From assembly GCA_040510075.1 (NCBI GenBank), contig JBEVJT010000265.1:1-19728 (forward strand): 19,728 nt of DNA, in the 5' to 3' direction. The notes beneath the pieces are model-generated. The model was not told the DNA's origin. It worked only from the letters and a program-made list of their open reading frames with translations, and did no database searches. Below are positions 1 to 8,191 of this stretch, piece after piece. The stretch is from VAZQ01 sp040510075. Its GTDB lineage: Bacteria > Pseudomonadota > Alphaproteobacteria > Rhizobiales > Xanthobacteraceae. Every line of letters starts with the position of its first letter. Positions within the stretch are counted from its first letter, which is position 1. The translations under genes were made by a program, and so were the position numbers.

Positions 1-291
1 GCCAAGGCTGGAGACGACGTCGTCACCGTCTTCATTCTGCCGCCGACCGCAGCGGACCTCGAGCAGCGCCTCAATGTGCGGGCGCAGGACCCTCCCGAGA
101 TCGTGCGCCGGAGAATGCTCGGCGCGAGCAACGAGATCCAGCATTGGACCGAGTACGACTATGTTGTCGTTAATTACGATATCGACCGGTCGGTCGCCGC
201 GATCCGCGCAATACTCACCGCTGAGCGCCTGCACCGCACCCGCCTTACCGGACTCAAGCAATTCGTGCAGAATCTGCTGGCCGAGCTCTAG
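1..291 (+). CDS. gmk: Guanylate kinase, C-terminal part (5' end outside window)
   Basis: This is the last 96 codons of guanylate kinase, the cytoplasmic enzyme that phosphorylates GMP/dGMP to GDP/dGDP with ATP. The frame is open from base 1, so the P-loop and the GMP-binding N-terminal half lie off the window. What is visible matches the family C-terminus: VFILPPTAADLEQRL (lid and adenine-side strand), a run of RxxxD/E...IxxRM leading to the ASNEI helix, and YDYVVVNYD, the counterpart of the usual YDYVIVNDD, here with Tyr in place of the first Asp. The TAG stop (289-291) overlaps the TAG stop of the convergent rsmA frame by four bases (CTAG at 288-291), leaving no room for a terminator between the two genes. 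The identification is firm; only the missing 5' part limits it. Confidence 0.93.
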   Translation, partial: AKAGDDVVTVFILPPTAADLEQRLNVRAQDPPEIVRRRMLGASNEIQHWTEYDYVVVNYDIDRSVAAIRAILTAERLHRTRLTGLKQFVQNLLAEL

Positions 292-2162
292 CGCCGCGCC
301 TCCTTGAGCGCATTGGCTAAGCGGCAGAAATCCGCAACAGCAAGCTCTTCGGCCCGCGCTTTCGGGTCGATGACAAGTCCCACGAGAATGTCCTCGCTGT
401 CGGGGGTGAGCTGGCGCAGCGATGAGCGCAGCATCTTGCGCCTCTGGCCGAACGTTGCGGCCGTCACTTTTTCCAACTGCTCTACATCGCAGGCGGGCTC
501 CGGCGTCGCCCTCGGAACGAGCTCGACCAGGGCAGAATCGACCTTAGGCCTAGGTGTGAAGGCCGCACCCGGCAGCTTGAAAAGGATGCGCGGCTCTGTG
601 CGCCATTGCGACAGCACGGCGAGACGCCCGTAGTCTTTGCCACCAGGCTTGGCCACGATGCGGTCGGCAACCTCGCGCTGGAACATGAGCACGAGCTGAT
701 CGTACCAAGGTGGCCAGGGCTCGGCCGTAAGCCAGCCGACAAGCAGCGCCGATGCAATGTTGTAAGGAAGGTTCGCCACCACGCGCGCGCGCGGTTTTTG
801 CAGAAACCGGCGTGCATCAAGATCGAGAGCGTCGCCACATAGGATTTCGACCCGACCAGGGTTTCGCTCCGCGATCTCCTCGAGCGCGCCGATGGCGCGC
901 TCGTCGCGTTCGATCGCGAGCACGCGGCCGGCACCTTGGGCGAGCAGCGCGCGGGTGAGCCCACCCGGTCCCGCTCCGATCTCGATCACCTCGACGCCGG
1001 CCAGCGGTCCCGCCGCCCGCGCAATGCGGCCGATCAGGTTGAAATCCAGAAGAAAGTTCTGGCCGAGCGACTTTTTCGCGCGCAGCCCGTGCCGGCGGAT
1101 CACCTCCCGTAGCGGCGGGAGCTCGTCAATGGCGCTCATGCGCAACGCGCAAGCCGACCTGGCGGATGGTCCTGAAAGCCGCGCTGCAAGCCTGATTGCG
1201 GCTATGAGGCTCGTCGGGTCAGCCTTGCCCGACCCGGCAATGTCAAACGCGGTCCCGTGGTCCGGTGAAGTGCGCACGAACGGCAAGCCAAGCGTCACGT
1301 TGACGGCGTGATCGAATGCGAGTGTCTTGATCGGGATCAATGCCTGATCGTGATACATGGCGAGGACGACATCGTAGGTAGCGCGCGCTGCGGCATGGAA
1401 AAGGGAATCGGCGGGCAATGGTCCACGCGCCTCTATTCCGTCGCGTCTAAGCTGCTGAACCGCCGGGCGCACCACTCTGGCATCTTCCTCGCCGAGCGCA
1501 CCGTCTTCTCCCGCATGGGGATTGACTCCCGTCACCGCCAGGCGAGGACGGGCGATGCCAAATCGTTGCTGCAGGTCGCGGGTCACGATGCGCCCCGTTT
1601 CCACGATGAGCTCCATACTCAGTCTTGCGAGCGCTTCCCGAAGCGGAACATGGATGGTGACCGGAACCACCGCCAGTTCAGGCGACCACAACATCATCGC
1701 CGGGCGCGCTGCCACTCCGCAGAATTGCTGTGCAAGCGCTGCGAGATATTCAGTGTGACCAGGCTCGGAAAACCCGGAGCGGTAGAGGACACTCTTCGCG
1801 ACAGGATTGGTGACGATGGCCCGCGCCGAGCCGGTGCAGACATCGTTCACTCCGCGCCGGATGGCTGCCAGGGCGGCGGGGGCGCTGGAGAGATCGGGCT
1901 GACCCGCTTGCGCCGTAGTCGTCATCCCCAGGTCCACGACAGGAAGTGCGTCCTTGAATGCTGCGGACGCCTCGGCCGGCGTGACGGCTGCAGTTGAGAC
2001 TCGTAACCCCATGCGCTCGATCCGGCGCGCAACAAAAGACGCATCGGCGAGCAGATAGAATGCGGGGAGGTCGAGTTCGGTGCGGCGCAGCCAGGCGGCA
2101 AAGGTGATGTCTGGTCCGATGCCGGCTGGTTCGCCTAGGGTCAGCGCCAGTGGCTTCGTCAT
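288..2162 (-). CDS. pdxA-rsmA: PdxA-RsmA in-frame fusion: 4-hydroxythreonine-4-phosphate dehydrogenase + 16S rRNA dimethyladenosine transferase
   Basis: A single 624-codon frame carries two whole enzymes. Residues 1 to about 335 are PdxA, which oxidises 4-phosphohydroxy-L-threonine in pyridoxal phosphate synthesis; GEPAGIGPDI is at the N-terminus and the three metal-binding histidines are present (H171, H216, H271 in VTIHVP, NPHAGED, MYHDQA). Residues 342-624 are RsmA/KsgA, which dimethylates two adjacent adenosines near the 3' end of 16S rRNA; the SLGQNFLLD start, SAM loop EIGAGPGG (394-401) and catalytic NLPYN (464-468) are all seen. In related genomes these are two adjacent genes. Here no stop separates them, and Met342 (codon at 1137-1139) is where a separate RsmA would begin. 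There ATGA contains a TGA in the +1 frame, the usual overlap for such a pair, so a one-base indel upstream (natural or sequencing) could have made the fusion. No good Shine-Dalgarno precedes Met342. PdxA starts 7 nt after the surA stop. Confidence 0.88.
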   Translation of the reverse strand: MTKPLALTLGEPAGIGPDITFAAWLRRTELDLPAFYLLADASFVARRIERMGLRVSTAAVTPAEASAAFKDALPVVDLGMTTTAQAGQPDLSSAPAALAAIRRGVNDVCTGSARAIVTNPVAKSVLYRSGFSEPGHTEYLAALAQQFCGVAARPAMMLWSPELAVVPVTIHVPLREALARLSMELIVETGRIVTRDLQQRFGIARPRLAVTGVNPHAGEDGALGEEDARVVRPAVQQLRRDGIEARGPLPADSLFHAAARATYDVVLAMYHDQALIPIKTLAFDHAVNVTLGLPFVRTSPDHGTAFDIAGSGKADPTSLIAAIRLAARLSGPSARSACALRMSAIDELPPLREVIRRHGLRAKKSLGQNFLLDFNLIGRIARAAGPLAGVEVIEIGAGPGGLTRALLAQGAGRVLAIERDERAIGALEEIAERNPGRVEILCGDALDLDARRFLQKPRARVVANLPYNIASALLVGWLTAEPWPPWYDQLVLMFQREVADRIVAKPGGKDYGRLAVLSQWRTEPRILFKLPGAAFTPRPKVDSALVELVPRATPEPACDVEQLEKVTAATFGQRRKMLRSSLRQLTPDSEDILVGLVIDPKARAEELAVADFCRLANALKEARR

Positions 2163-2169
2163 TCGCCCA

Positions 2170-3162
2170 TTACTTGTATTCGAGCATGGCGCCCCGGCGA
2201 ACCTCGTTCAGATACTGTTTTGAGCGCTGCTCGTAGCGCTCGGACATTATGTTTTCGCGAGCCTTGCGCTTTCCTGGGGTGTTGTCGACGGTCGATTCCT
2301 TCTTGGCGCAGACCGCGAACATCTCGATGCCGAACTTCGTGACCTCCGGCGGAGTCAGCTTTCCGACTTCGATACCGTCGAGCAGCTTGCGCAACTCGGG
2401 CGGAATATCGGCCGAGCTGCGTATCACCTGCTCGCGGACGGCGACGTCCTTCAGGGCGCGGACGAAGCCCAACCCCTCGTCGCAGCCTTGAAAGCGCGCC
2501 CGCAACCCTTCCGCCTCGCGCCGCCGCCCATCGACGAACCCTTCCGGGGAGCCGGCAGGAACGAGGAACAGAATTGGCCGCAAGTAGTAGTCATATCCGG
2601 TTTCCTCGCCCTTCGGCTCCGAGGCTGTAACGATATCCTTTTCCCCGATCTGCAAGCTCGCCTGATACCGTCCGCGCACGAGCTGTGGCCAGATGAGATC
2701 GGCTCTGATGCGGTGTTTGAGGGTTGCGACATTGACGCCGGATTTTGCAAGCTCGTGCGTCAATTGGTCCGAGTTCATGCGCATGCGGCCTGCCATGGTG
2801 GCAAAGGCGGAATCGACCTCGGCATCGGAGGCTTCCAGTCCCCATTTTTTGCCTTCCCGGATCTTGAGCTTCTCGATGATCAACTCGTCGACGACGTCCT
2901 GGCGGGCAGGCGCCTTGTGGGTCGACAGCTGATTGAGTTTTGCCCGCTGCTCGATGTCGAGCGCGGTGATCGGCTCGCCGTTAACGAGGAGCACGACGTG
3001 TTGGGCCTGACTCGCATTTGCCAACAAGAAACTCACCGCCACCAGGCCCATGGCTGCGATGACGCCGCGCAATCCAATCCATCGTGCTCGCATCTGTCGC
3101 CATCCTGCCATTGTGGCCTTTGCAGTTGACTCTCTCGGCATGTCGGCTTGGGCTGAGCGCAT
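2170..3162 (-). CDS. surA: SurA-like periplasmic peptidyl-prolyl isomerase/chaperone
   Basis: The product of about 330 residues is a SurA-type protein: an N-terminal signal peptide, a SurA N-terminal chaperone domain starting at VVLLVNGEPITALDIEQRAKL (about residues 56-76) and running to about 170, then a degenerate parvulin-like region (about 190-295, with LRPILFLVP and a late EVTKFGIEMFAVC). Such proteins escort unfolded outer-membrane proteins, notably LptD, through the periplasm, which suits the neighbours. The start is uncertain. Met1 at 3162 lies 9 nt beyond the lptD stop, with GGAAGG overlapping that stop. Met24 at 3093 has AGGA nine bases upstream and gives a far more typical signal peptide (MRARWIGLRGVIAAMGLV... 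cut after SQA). I give the longer form, but the shorter one may be the real protein. There is probably one parvulin-like domain, not the two of E. coli SurA (428 residues), as is usual in alphaproteobacteria. Confidence 0.85.
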   Translation of the reverse strand: MRSAQADMPRESTAKATMAGWRQMRARWIGLRGVIAAMGLVAVSFLLANASQAQHVVLLVNGEPITALDIEQRAKLNQLSTHKAPARQDVVDELIIEKLKIREGKKWGLEASDAEVDSAFATMAGRMRMNSDQLTHELAKSGVNVATLKHRIRADLIWPQLVRGRYQASLQIGEKDIVTASEPKGEETGYDYYLRPILFLVPAGSPEGFVDGRRREAEGLRARFQGCDEGLGFVRALKDVAVREQVIRSSADIPPELRKLLDGIEVGKLTPPEVTKFGIEMFAVCAKKESTVDNTPGKRKARENIMSERYEQRSKQYLNEVRRGAMLEYK

Positions 3163-3171
3163 ACGCGTTTC

Positions 3172-5628
3172 TCACCTTCCAGGCAGGCCGGTAGCGCTCT
3201 GACCGCTGGTGTTTCCTCCCAAGGTGCGCAAACTGAACTGCATCATCACACTATGATTTACCGACACGCTGCCCGCATAGGCGTAATCAGTAACGTAATT
3301 CAGGGCCAAGATGAGGCAGTCATCGATATAGCCGAGGCCGATCTGTGTCTGGCTCATTTTGTGATTTACGAGGTCGTAACGCGCTGCGCCTAACAGCACC
3401 CACTCGGGACTGAGCTTGTAGCGGGCAGTACCCAAAATGCCCTCGCGCCAGTTCGGAAAGCCGATCGCAGGTTGTGGCGCGTAGCTGCCATAGAGTATCG
3501 ACGTCGTCCAACGGCCGAAATTTGCCGTGCTTTCCAGCTCGGCGCGCTGCAGCCCCAAACTCTCGTGGTCGAAACGGAAACGCGACGTGAATGACAGGAG
3601 CGAATTTGGCTGATAGGTCGCGCGCGCCACATAATCCGAAACCCTCGTATCCAGCCCGCTGTCGAGGCCGGTATTAGTGGTGCTGGCGAGCGCAAAGGAA
3701 TTCTGCCCGTAGAGCTGATACGACTGTCCGAACAGCAGATTGATATTGCCTGCCTTGTTAAACTGCATCGTGTACTGCACGCCGACATTGGCGCGCCCGC
3801 CGCCTTCCACCCGATCCCAGCCGGAGAATTTGTTGGTCTTGAACAAGTTGGAATCGTCGAAGATTAAGCTTTGTGCATCCTCGTTGGGAAACGCACCGAC
3901 CTGGGTTTCATTGGGGCGGAAGATCAGCTGTGCAATCGGCTCGATGGTCTGTGTGCCCCAGGACTGCACGGCGATGAGGGGATAGCGATATTCGAGACCC
4001 GCCGTGGGCATGACCCGACCGACGTCGGTTTGCCCCACATTGATGTAGTTCGAAACGCCCGGCTGGTCTGACACGTTGACGTTGGCAACATCGGCACGCA
4101 TGGTGAGGAACGGTGTGAACATCTGCCCCGATGCATCGATGACGGTGCGACGCCAGGTCGTTTCGTTCGAGAATCGGTTGTAGACCCCCGGAACGCCGCG
4201 CAGCAGACAATTGGCTGGAGTCTTGGCCGCCGGGTCTGCCGTGCTGGGCAGGCACTGTCCGCCAAGCCGCGCCTGATCAGAAATGGGATCGAAGTTGGCG
4301 CTGTCGCGCGAGAGGCTGACGAAGTTGCTGCGCGTGGCGAGCTCACCGGCAAGGACGGGGTATTTGAACGTATAATCGTGGTCCAATACCGGGTGCACCA
4401 CTGGAATTTGTTTCTGCTCGTCGGAGGGTGAGAATCCGTAAAAATAGAGCGTGCGGATGTCGAAATAGCTGCGGTCTCCACGACCAGCCACATAGACCTG
4501 CGAGGTGGCGGCGTCAGGTGTCAACCTCATGAAATTGTTCGCCGCTACCGCTTGCTGCAGCTTGTAATCCTGAAAGTAGGTCTTGTCGGAAAGCCAAGTC
4601 CCGTCCCAACCCCAGACCCACTTTTCGGATAGATTGAACTGGCCGGAGGATTCAAGGCTTCCCCGCCAATCGCGGTATCCGGGAGTGGGATATCCGCCGT
4701 TCAGAAAAACATTCTTATCGAGTTGAAAGATGCCAGTCGCACGAATGCTGTAGGCGCCATTGAGCAGGCGCTGGCGCCATTCGCCCTGCAGCAGCGGACC
4801 CTGCTTGCTGGTGATCAGGGGCGTGAACGTCGCATCGTAATCGGGAGCTATTGCCCAGTAGTAAGGAACGGAAACGCCATAGCCGTAGACCGAGCTGTAC
4901 GCGTACATCGGAATCAGAAATCCGGTCTTGCGCGTGACCGTGGGATCCGGTGCCGAAAAGTACGGCAGATATGCGATCGGGACGCCGGCCATTTCGATGC
5001 GCGCGTCCTCGAAATACATCATCTTCTCGCCCTGGTCATGGATGATGCGCATCGCCTTGACCTGCCATTTTGGCGGCTTTCGCGGATCGTCCTTGCAGGG
5101 CTCGCAGGCGGTGTAGACGCCGTTGTGAAAGACCGTGAAATTCTCGCCTGAGCGGTCGGCGCGCGTGGCGGCAAAACGGGTCTGCTCGGGCGCGTCGACG
5201 CGCAGCGAATCGACGAAACCGTCGCGGAAATCGTCGCTCAGGTCCATGATTTCGCCGTAAGTGACGGTGCCGTCAGGCTGCGTGAGCCGGACATTTCCCT
5301 CCGCGTGCAGGCGCTTGGTTTTCTGATCGTAGATCACCCGGTCGGCTTCGAGGGTGGAGGCGCCGTAATAGAGCTGCACGTTGCCGAGTGCCGAGACACG
5401 CTCGTTGGTATAGTCGTAGTTGATCACCTCCGCACGCACCAGCATCTGCTCCTGCCCGCGCACCGGCTGCGCTCGCGGCGCCGGTTTGTCGCGCGGCGGA
5501 AAAGCGAGCTGCGCGAATGCGGAATCGAACCGGGCGCTGCCGGTTAGCATCGCAACGGCGGCGAACAGCAAAAGCAGCATGCCGGCGACGCAGCGCGGTG
5601 CAGACGAGCGGGTGCGCGCAGCCGCCAT
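3172..5628 (-). CDS. lptD: LPS-assembly outer membrane protein LptD
   Basis: LptD (about 818 residues) is the outer-membrane beta-barrel that, with the lipoprotein LptE, inserts lipopolysaccharide into the outer leaflet. A signal peptide with a hydrophobic stretch MLLLLFAAVAML ends near AFAQ (about residue 38). An OstA/LptA-like beta-jellyroll follows (about 60-165; NYDYTNERVSALGNVQLYY, LHAEGNVRLTQPDG). The rest is the long barrel domain rich in aromatic, alternating strands, ending in strands such as MMQFSLRTLGG. Cysteine pairs occur after the jellyroll (YTACEPCKDD) and in a barrel loop, candidates for disulfides. Start choice: AGGAGG at 5636-5641 lies 7 nt before the ATG at 5628 and only 4 nt before a GTG at 5631, so ATG is preferred. 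It overlaps the lptG TGA by one base (TGATG). The gene is third in the lptF-lptG-lptD-surA-pdxA/rsmA operon. Confidence 0.95.
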   Translation of the reverse strand: MAAARTRSSAPRCVAGMLLLLFAAVAMLTGSARFDSAFAQLAFPPRDKPAPRAQPVRGQEQMLVRAEVINYDYTNERVSALGNVQLYYGASTLEADRVIYDQKTKRLHAEGNVRLTQPDGTVTYGEIMDLSDDFRDGFVDSLRVDAPEQTRFAATRADRSGENFTVFHNGVYTACEPCKDDPRKPPKWQVKAMRIIHDQGEKMMYFEDARIEMAGVPIAYLPYFSAPDPTVTRKTGFLIPMYAYSSVYGYGVSVPYYWAIAPDYDATFTPLITSKQGPLLQGEWRQRLLNGAYSIRATGIFQLDKNVFLNGGYPTPGYRDWRGSLESSGQFNLSEKWVWGWDGTWLSDKTYFQDYKLQQAVAANNFMRLTPDAATSQVYVAGRGDRSYFDIRTLYFYGFSPSDEQKQIPVVHPVLDHDYTFKYPVLAGELATRSNFVSLSRDSANFDPISDQARLGGQCLPSTADPAAKTPANCLLRGVPGVYNRFSNETTWRRTVIDASGQMFTPFLTMRADVANVNVSDQPGVSNYINVGQTDVGRVMPTAGLEYRYPLIAVQSWGTQTIEPIAQLIFRPNETQVGAFPNEDAQSLIFDDSNLFKTNKFSGWDRVEGGGRANVGVQYTMQFNKAGNINLLFGQSYQLYGQNSFALASTTNTGLDSGLDTRVSDYVARATYQPNSLLSFTSRFRFDHESLGLQRAELESTANFGRWTTSILYGSYAPQPAIGFPNWREGILGTARYKLSPEWVLLGAARYDLVNHKMSQTQIGLGYIDDCLILALNYVTDYAYAGSVSVNHSVMMQFSLRTLGGNTSGQSATGLPGR

Positions 5629-6719
5629 CACCCGTCCTCCTGATAGAGGAGCGTCATCACGCCTGAGAGCGCGCCGATCATGGCGGGCAGCGCCGCCGCC
5701 GCAAAAGGAGCGAGAATGCCGGCCTTGCTCAAATCGCCCGTGATCTTTGCCAAAACGTAAAGGAAAAAACCCGCCGCGAGTCCCGTCAGCACGATCTTCT
5801 GCACGCCGCCCATGCGGAAGAAGCGCAGGCTCACCGCGGCGGCGAGAAACACCATGGCAGCGAGATAAAATGGCTGTGCGAGCAGCTGATAGTATTGCAG
5901 GCGATAACCGGAGGCCGTGAGCCCGGCGCGCTCGGCGGCATCGATATAGCTCGGCAAATTCCAGAACGGCACGGTTTCCGGCGTGGCGAAGCTTTCGCCA
6001 ACCTGGGCCGGCGTAAGCGTTGTACGCAGGCTAACGACATCGCGCTCGCGCGGCGCTTTCCCGCTTTCGTAGCTTCGCGTGTCCTCAAGCCGCCAAAAGC
6101 CCGATTCCAGGGTCGCGCTCTTGGCTTCGATCCGGTCGAGAAAACGCCCGGCGTTGTCGTAGCGGAAGACGGTGACGCCGCCGAGCTGAATTCCCTGTTG
6201 GCGGCTCGACCTTGCATTGATTACGGCTTGGCCGTCCTCGTTGCGCTGCCGCAGCCAAAATCCGCTTCCCGTGGTGGGCAGTCCCCCTTGCGGGCTGTAG
6301 AGATCGGCTTCGAGCCGGCTTGAATGCTCGCGCATCACAGCTGAGAACGGATTGTAAATGGCCGTACCGAGTAGACCTATGCACCAGGCAAGCGCGAGCG
6401 CCGGTGCGATGAACTGCCAAGCCGATATGCCGGCTGCCCGCGCCACCACCAGTTCGAGTCGCCGCGACAGATTGAGATAACAGAACATCGCCCCCACGAG
6501 GACCGCAAACGGCATTACCCGTTCGGTGATGAAGGGAACGCGCAGGAGCGCGATCTTTGCAATCAGCAGCGCAGAAATGTTCGGCAAGTCCGCAGTGCGG
6601 CGCATCTGTTCGAGAAAATCGATCATGGCGGTGAGGAGCATGATTCCGGCGAACACTGCCAAAACCGCCGACAAGAAGCGCAGTCCAAAATAGCGGCCGA
6701 TTGTGCGGATGAGGATCAT
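5628..6719 (-). CDS. lptG: LPS export ABC transporter permease LptG
   Basis: A 363-residue inner-membrane protein of the YjgP/YjgQ family. LptG pairs with LptF and the LptB ATPase to extract LPS from the inner membrane and pass it to the Lpt bridge. The pattern is the family's: three N-terminal membrane segments (about residues 10-30, 55-80, 95-120; it begins MILIRTIGRYFGLRFLSAVLAV), a periplasmic beta-jellyroll of about 150 residues (SGFWLRQRNEDGQAVINARS is typical of LptG), then three C-terminal membrane segments. The start ATG at 6717-6719 overlaps the lptF TGA by four bases (ATGA), indicating coupled translation. LptG and not LptF is assigned from its second position, the GSGFWLRQ motif, and the DFLEQMRR motif in the first loop. 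LptB is not in this window. Confidence 0.93.
   Translation of the reverse strand: MILIRTIGRYFGLRFLSAVLAVFAGIMLLTAMIDFLEQMRRTADLPNISALLIAKIALLRVPFITERVMPFAVLVGAMFCYLNLSRRLELVVARAAGISAWQFIAPALALAWCIGLLGTAIYNPFSAVMREHSSRLEADLYSPQGGLPTTGSGFWLRQRNEDGQAVINARSSRQQGIQLGGVTVFRYDNAGRFLDRIEAKSATLESGFWRLEDTRSYESGKAPRERDVVSLRTTLTPAQVGESFATPETVPFWNLPSYIDAAERAGLTASGYRLQYYQLLAQPFYLAAMVFLAAAVSLRFFRMGGVQKIVLTGLAAGFFLYVLAKITGDLSKAGILAPFAAAALPAMIGALSGVMTLLYQEDG
5636..5641 (-). promoter_or_regulatory. Strong Shine-Dalgarno AGGAGG for lptD
   Basis: A perfect AGGAGG on the minus strand lies inside the 3' end of lptG. It is 7 nt from the ATG at 5628 and 4 nt from the in-frame GTG at 5631, which favours the ATG as the lptD start. 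It is the strongest ribosome binding site I noticed in the operon, so lptD probably initiates well on its own in addition to coupling with lptG. Confidence 0.75.
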
Positions 6720-7888
6720 GAAGCCAACAATCCGCTGGTGCGCTGGAGCAAACGTTCCGTCATCGTCGCGACGGCCTTGGTGATGAAGGCGGGCGGCTCG
6801 ATGATGATGCCGCGTACGATGGCGATATAACCCAGCCCAAAAGCTGCAATGAGCGCGATGTAAGGAAGCAGCAACGCCGCCGGCGTGTTTACGCCCGCGA
6901 TCATTCCCAAAAAGCCGATGCCGCGCAGGACGCCCGCTGCGGTGGCAGCGCCGATCAGGGACATCGTTCGGCTCTGCCGCGTGGTGCGCGGCGAGCCCAG
7001 ATAGGCGTAGACCACGATCACGAAGGCGAGTGGATAGAGCGGAGCCGTGATGCGGTCATGCAATTCCGCGCGCACTTGGTTCGGCTGCGCCGCAACCAGG
7101 GCGCTGTCGGCGCCCGCTGAATCAAAAAGTTCCCAAAGGTACCGTTCGCGCACCGAATACTTGATGTTCGGCATCCCGCCTGAGAGCCAGGAGAGATCGA
7201 AGCCATAGCTGTCGAACAGGACGAGAGCAGGATCGCGCTGGCCGATCTCATGTCGCTGTACGCTACCGCTCTCGAGCACGAGAAATATGCCGCGCTGATT
7301 TTTTACGATATCGCCTTTCTCCGCGAGGATGGTCATGCGCTCTTTCGGGTTGCGCTGATCGTCGATCAGTATCCCGAGCAGCTGCCCATTCGGCAGCCGT
7401 TCGCGTATGTGCAGGGTCAGCCTTTGTTCAAGATTTGTGAAACGGCCGGGCTGGACGACATTGGTGACTAGGTCGGCCCGGACCTGCGTTGCCCAGCCGC
7501 GCAATTCCCGCAGCCCCCAGGGGGAAACGTATATGCTGATTGCCGCCACGAGCAGCGAGACCAGCGCTCCAGCGGTGAGGAAGGGCCGCAACAGAACCGC
7601 AGGCGGGATGCCGGAGGCACTCATCACGATGAGCTCGGAATCGTTGCCGAGCTTGTTGAGCACATAGGCGACCGCAATCATCAACGCGATCGGCGCAATG
7701 ATCTGCAGAAGCAGCGGAATGATGAGACTAGTGATCCCGATGAAAACGAATACGCTCTGTCCCTGATTGGTCATCAGGTCGATGTCGCGCAACGCCTGCG
7801 TGATCCACATGAGCGCGGTGACGCTCGTGCAAATGACAAGGAACGCGCCCAAGGTGGTGCGGAAAATGTACCGGCCGATGGACCCCAT
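6716..7888 (-). CDS. lptF: LPS export ABC transporter permease LptF
   Basis: A 390-residue YjgP/YjgQ-family permease, partner of LptG in the LptB2FG LPS extractor. The N-terminus MGSIGRYIFRTTLGAFLVICTSVTAL and the following WITQALRDIDLM are typical of alphaproteobacterial LptF. Three N-terminal membrane helices (about 10-32, 50-80, 98-125) lead into a periplasmic domain (about 130-270, with TLHIRERLPNGQLLGILIDD), followed by three C-terminal helices. It is the first gene of the minus-strand operon. Its upstream side is the 303-bp divergent region shared with pepA, so the promoter of the whole lpt-surA-pdxA/rsmA operon should lie there. The ribosome binding site is weak (GCGGGGA about 10 nt before the ATG at 7886-7888). 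Confidence 0.93.
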   Translation of the reverse strand: MGSIGRYIFRTTLGAFLVICTSVTALMWITQALRDIDLMTNQGQSVFVFIGITSLIIPLLLQIIAPIALMIAVAYVLNKLGNDSELIVMSASGIPPAVLLRPFLTAGALVSLLVAAISIYVSPWGLRELRGWATQVRADLVTNVVQPGRFTNLEQRLTLHIRERLPNGQLLGILIDDQRNPKERMTILAEKGDIVKNQRGIFLVLESGSVQRHEIGQRDPALVLFDSYGFDLSWLSGGMPNIKYSVRERYLWELFDSAGADSALVAAQPNQVRAELHDRITAPLYPLAFVIVVYAYLGSPRTTRQSRTMSLIGAATAAGVLRGIGFLGMIAGVNTPAALLLPYIALIAAFGLGYIAIVRGIIIEPPAFITKAVATMTERLLQRTSGLLAS

Positions 7889-8191
7889 CCGACTACGCGT
7901 CCCCGCTCACGCCAAAAATCCCCGGGTGCGCGCCTGTTCCCCTGCGCGCTCCAGTGGCAATCCGGCCCCCTGTTATGCGCTCTTTTGATGCTGCAACATA
8001 ATGGCCCCGCCAAGGCAAAGCCTTTGACTATGCACAACAAAACGTTAATTCGAGAGCGTTGCCCGATGGCCACGGCCAGCCTCTACCGCGGGTCTTTTCC
8101 GCCCCCGCTGACGCGAGTGCCAAACCGGCATCGACGAATGAAATATTGGCCGAACCAGAATCGCGACTTCGACCCCGGAGAATAGGCATTC
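7889..8191. promoter_or_regulatory. Divergent intergenic region between lptF and pepA
   Basis: A 303-bp region that should hold divergent promoters for the minus-strand envelope operon and for pepA-holC. On the plus strand TTGACT at 8024-8029 is a good -35 for pepA, but the sequence 15-17 nt on (around TTAATT/TAATTC) is a poor -10. On the minus strand a TATGTT at about 7995-8000 could be a -10 for lptF, but no convincing -35 accompanies it. GGAG eight nt before the pepA ATG is its ribosome binding site. Its middle part is somewhat richer in A and T than the flanking genes. I see no convincing small gene, hairpin terminator or RNA element. Confidence 0.45.

Noticed and set aside
304..2000. Long open frames on the plus strand opposite pdxA-rsmA (for example 1308-1997)
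   Set aside because: They are antisense shadows of a clearly conserved gene in GC-rich DNA, with Arg/Ser/Cys-rich translations that match no family I recognise.
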